A program made the translations under genes and the position numbers. DNA of 64,000 nucleotides from Larix kaempferi (taxonomy: Eukaryota; Streptophyta; Pinopsida; Pinales; Pinaceae): positions 62,001-126,000 of the forward strand of contig BSBM01002118.1 of assembly GCA_027924585.1 (NCBI GenBank). The letters are read 5' to 3'. This document shows positions 60,199-64,000 of the stretch, in pieces (position 1 is the stretch's first letter; the number at the start of each line of letters is the position of its first letter). The notes under the pieces were generated by a model. It ran no database searches, was not told where the DNA came from, and worked only from the letters and a program-made list of their open reading frames with translations.

Positions 60199-63100
60199 CC
60201 CAAGCCTAGCGAAAATGCACGGTCGAGTTTTGAATTTGACCAACTTCTCGAAATTGAAAATTGATTATAGATTTGGATGTCCCGTTGGTAGACAAATGCG
60301 CACGCAAACTTTCGTGATGTTCCGAGCTATTTTCTCACTCTTTAAGCCTAAGTTTAGCGAAAACGCACGGTCGAGTTTCGAATTTGACCAACTTCTCGGA
60401 ATTAAAAATGGAGCATAGATTTGGATGTCCCGTTGGTAGAAAAATGCGCACGCCAACTTTCGTGACGTTTCGAGCTATTTTCACACCCTTTAAGCCCAAG
60501 TCTAGCGAAAACGCACGATCGAGTTTCAACTTTGACCAACTTCTCGGAATTGAAATTTGAGAATAGTTTTGGATGTCCCATTGGTAGACAGGCGTCCACA
60601 CCAACTTTCGTGACGTTCCGAGCTATTTTCTCCCCCTTTAAGCCCAAGTCTAGCGAAAACGCACGATCGAGTTTCAACTTTGACCAACCTCTCGGAATTT
60701 AAGTTTGAGAATAGATTTGGATGTCCCATTGGTAGACAGGCGTCCACACCAACTTTCGTGACGTTCCGGGCTATTTTCTCCCCCTTTAAGCCCAAGTCTA
60801 GCGAAAACGCACGATCGAGTTTCAACTTTGACCAACCTCTCGGAATTTAAGTTTGAGAATAGATTTGGATGTCCCATTGGTAGACAGGCGTCCACACCAA
60901 CTTTCGTGACGTTCCGGGCTATTTTCTCCCCCTTTAAGCCCAAGTCTAGCGAAAACGCACGATCGAGTTTCAACTTTGACCAACCTCTCGGAATTTAATT
61001 TTGAGAATAGATTTGGATGTCCCATTGGTAGACAAGCGTCCACACCAACGTTCGTGACATTCCGAGCTATTTTCATCCCATTTAGGGAAAATGCACGATC
61101 GAGTTTTGACTTTGACCAAATTCCCAGAATTGAAAATTGAGCATAGATTTGGATGTCCCGTTGGTAGACAAGTGCGCACGCCAATGTTTGTGACGTTCCG
61201 AACTAATTTCACACCGTTTAAGCCCAAGTCTATGGAAAATGCACGGTCGATTTTCAACTTTGACCAACTTTCGTGACGTTCCGAGCTATTTTCTCCCCCT
61301 TTAAGCCCAAGTCTAGGGAAAACGCACGATCGAGTTTCAACTTTGACCAACCTCTCGGAATTAAAAATTGACCATAGATTTGGATGTCCCATTGGTAGAC
61401 AAATGCGCACGCCAACTTTCGTGACATTCCAAGATATTTTCTCACCCTTTAAGCCCAAGTCTAGCGAAAATGCACTGTCGATTTTCAACTTTGACCAACT
61501 TCTCGGAATATAAATTTGAGAATAGATTTGGATGTGACATTGGTAGACGGGCGTCCACGCCAACTTTCGTGACGTTCTGAGCTATTTTCTCCCCCTTTAA
61601 GCCCAAGTGTAGCGAAAATGCACGATCGAGTTTCAACTTTGACCAACTTCTCGGAATTGAAATTTGAGAATAGTTTTGGATGTCCCATTGGTAGACAGGC
61701 GTCCACACCAACTTTCGTGACGTTTCGAGCTATTTTCTCCCCCTTTAAGCCCAAGTCTAGCGAAAACGCACGATCGAGTTTCAACTTTGACCAACCTCTC
61801 GGAATTTAATTTTGAGAATAGATTTGGATGTCCCATTGGTAGACAAGCGTCCACACCAACTTCCGTGACATTCCGAGCTATTTTCATCCCATTTAGGGAA
61901 AATGCACGATCGAGTTTCGACTTTGACCAAATTCCCGGAATTGAAAATTGAGCATAGATTTGGATGTCCCGTTGGTAGACAAGTCCGTACGCCAACGTTC
62001 GTGACGTTCTGAACTAATTTCACACCCTTTAAGCACAAGTCTACGAAAAACGCACGGTCGATTTTCAACTTTGACCAACTTCTCACAATTTAAATTTGAG
62101 AATAGATTTGGATGTCACAGTTGTTGACATGTGCGCTCTACAACTTTCGTGATTTTACGAACTAATTTCACACAGTTTAATCCCAAGTGTAGAGAAAATG
62201 CATGGTGGCATTTCGACTTTGACCAATTTCTTGGAATTGAAATTTGAGAATAGCTTTGGATGTCCCATTGGTAGACAAGCATCCTCACCAACTTTCGTGA
62301 CGTTCCAAGCTATTTTCTCCTCTACCGAAAACATACGGTCGAGTTTCAACTTTCACCAACTTCTCGTAATTGAAGATTGAGCATAGTTTTGGATGTCCCA
62401 TTTGTAGACATTTGCGCACAACAACTTTCGTGAGATTCCAAGCTAATTTCACACCCTTTAAGCCCAAGTCTAGCGAAAACGCACGATAGAATTTCAACTT
62501 TGACAAACTTCTCGGAATTGAAATATGAGAATAGATTTGGATGTCCCGTTGGTAGACAAGTACGCACGCCAACTTTCGTGACGTTCGGAGCTATTTTCCT
62601 ACCCTTTAAGCCCAAGTCTAGCGAAAATGCACGATCGAGTTTCAACTTTGACCAGCTTCTCTGAATTAAAATTTGACAATAGTTTTGGATGTCCCATTGG
62701 TAGACAAGCGTCCACACCAACTTTCGTGAGGTTCCGAGCTATTTTCTCCCCATTTAAGCCCAAGTCTAGCGAAAACGCACGGTCGAGTTTCAAATTCGAC
62801 CAACTTCTCAGAATTGAAAATTGAGCATAGATTTGGATGTCCCGTTGGTAGACAAATGTGCACGCCAACTTTCGTGACGTTCCGAGCTATTTTCCCACCC
62901 TTTAAGCCCAAGTCTAGCAAAAATGCACGATCTTGTTTCAACTTTAACCAACTTCTCGGAATTGAAATTTTAGAATAGTTTTGGATGTCCCATTGGTAGA
63001 CAAGCGTCCACACCAACTTTCGTGACGTTCCGAGCTATTTTCTCCCCATTTAAGCCCAAGTCTAGCGAAAATGTACGGTCAATTTTCAACTTTGACCAAC

Positions 63101-64000
63101 TTCTCGCAATTTAAATTTAAGAATAGATTTGGATGTCACATTTGTAGACATGTGCGCACTACAACTTTCGTGATTTTACGAGCTAATCTCACACACTTTA
63201 ATCCCAAGTCTAGAGAAAACGCATGGTGGCGTTTCGATTTTGACCAATTTCTTGGAATTCAAATTTGAGAATAGTGTTGGATGTCCCATTGGTAGAAAAG
63301 CGTCCACACCAACTTTCGTGACATTCCGAGCTATTTTCTACCCCTTTAAGCCCAACTGTAGCGAAAACATACGGTCGAGTTAAGACTTTCACCAACTTCT
63401 CGGAATTGAAAATTGAGCATAGATTTGGATGTCCCATTTGTAGACATTCACGCACAACAACTTTCGTCACATTACGAGCTAATTTAACACCCTTTAAGCT
63501 CAAGTCTAGCGAAAACGCATGGTAGCATTTCGACTTTGACCAACTTCTCGGAATTGAAATATGAGAATAGATTTGGATGTACCGTTGGAAGACAAGTGCG
63601 CACACCAACTTTCGTGACGTTCCGAGCTATTTTCCCACCCTTTAAGCCCAAGTCTAGCGAAAATGCACGATCGAGTTTCAACTTTGACAAACTTCTCGAA
63701 ATTGAAATTTGAGAATAGTTTTGGATGTCCCATTGGTAGACAAGCATGCACACCAACTTTCGTGACGTTCCGAGCTATTTTCTTCCCCTTTAAGCCCAAA
63801 TCTAGTGAGAACGCACGGTCAAGTTTCGAATTTGACCAACTTCTCGGAATTGAAAATTGAGCATAGATTTGGATGTCCCGTTGGTAGACAAATGCGCACA
63901 CCAACTTTCATGACGTTCCGAGATATTTTCTCACCCTTTACGCCTAAGTCTAGCGAAAATGCACGGTCGATTTTCAACTTTGACCAACTTCTCGGAATTT
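60199..64000. repeat. Module A, copy 5 (cut by window edge)
   Basis: It corresponds to position 1 onward at offset 60198 (60199 after 2560). In the first 120 bp I counted one difference. It shares GATTATAGATTTGG, the 83-bp unit (61223-61305) and all boundary deletions with copy 1. The three-unit loss near 62611 resembles that near 2413 but has a different breakpoint. The window stops inside a unit. Confidence 0.92.

Larger units (their letters stand above)
1..64000. repeat. 148-bp satellite DNA array, 439 units plus a partial unit
   Basis: The entire window is a tandem array of a 148-bp unit in a single orientation. Blocks conserved in order within a unit are TCTAGCGAAAACGCACG, GACCAACTTCTCGGAATT, GAGAATAGATTTGGATGTC, TTGGTAGACAA, CCAACTTTCGTGACGTTCCG, GAGCTATTTTC and CCTTTAAG. 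Unit starts at 1, 149, 297, 445, 593 and 741 show the exact period. Adding back all indels, positions 1 to 63942 equal 439 units of 148 bp. One typical unit counted by hand has about 45% G+C and nine CpG sites. Such arrays are typical of centromeric, pericentromeric or subtelomeric heterochromatin. The chromosomal position is inference. Confidence 0.97.

Noticed and set aside
1-64000. CRISPR array
   Set aside because: Repeats are contiguous 148-bp units without alternating unique spacers, and there are no cas genes.
1-64000. Ribosomal DNA spacer or 5S gene array
   Set aside because: No rRNA gene sequence, polymerase III internal box set or T-run terminator recurs with the unit.

Overview
WHAT IT IS. 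The whole window is one uninterrupted head-to-tail satellite DNA array. The repeat unit is 148 bp. I followed the conserved unit boundary (a TTTAAGCCCAAG-like box) from position 1 to position 63943 and counted 439 complete or shortened units, plus a 58-bp piece at the right edge. Once every small deletion or insertion is added back, the length equals 439 x 148 exactly, so there is no room for an inserted gene, transposon or unique segment. All units have the same orientation. I find no protein-coding gene, RNA gene, mobile element or CRISPR array. The many 60-197 codon open frames are the same few peptides repeated from the satellite itself. ORGANISM. Tens of kilobases of a nucleosome-sized tandem repeat with higher-order structure indicates eukaryotic nuclear heterochromatin, most likely centromeric or pericentromeric, possibly subtelomeric. 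The unit length suits plant centromere satellites, but the sequence alone does not name a species. I recall a tandem repeat of about this length being associated with oak centromeres; I cannot recall its sequence, so that is only a search suggestion. LAYOUT. The array is a mosaic of five recurring multi-unit modules, which I call A to E. Left to right: A (1-4033), B (4034-6826), C (6827-8300), E (8301-9484), D (9485-11259), C (11260-12422), A (12423-16520), a scarred junction (16521-16634), short B (16635-17818), a second scar (17819-18071), short C and E (18072-19107), part of A (19108-19949), B (19950-21266), D (21267-23041), part of A (23042-23606), B with an 888-bp duplication (23607-26997), C (26998-27440), E (27441-28328), D (28329-29807), C (29808-30821), E (30822-32005), nested four-unit and eight-unit duplications of D and C material (32006-35297), B (35298-37222), C (37223-38258), E (38259-39590), a three-unit duplication of D (39591-40774), C (40775-41514), a long A (41515-46684), B (46685-49774), D (49775-51254), C fused to A (51255-54465), B (54466-57556), D (57557-59035), C (59036-60198) and A (60199-64000). 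The last 3.8 kb nearly repeat the first 3.8 kb. HOW THE PARTS RELATE. Shared deletions act as lineage markers showing that whole modules, not single units, were copied: 15-, 12-, 21-, 65- and 75-bp losses recur at the same place in the same module. Local tandem duplications have periods of 1, 3, 4, 6 and 8 units, as expected from unequal exchange in register. The larger deletions match the spacing of a short CAACTT direct repeat inside each unit. The window therefore records how a satellite array grows and homogenises; it does not contain a gene system.
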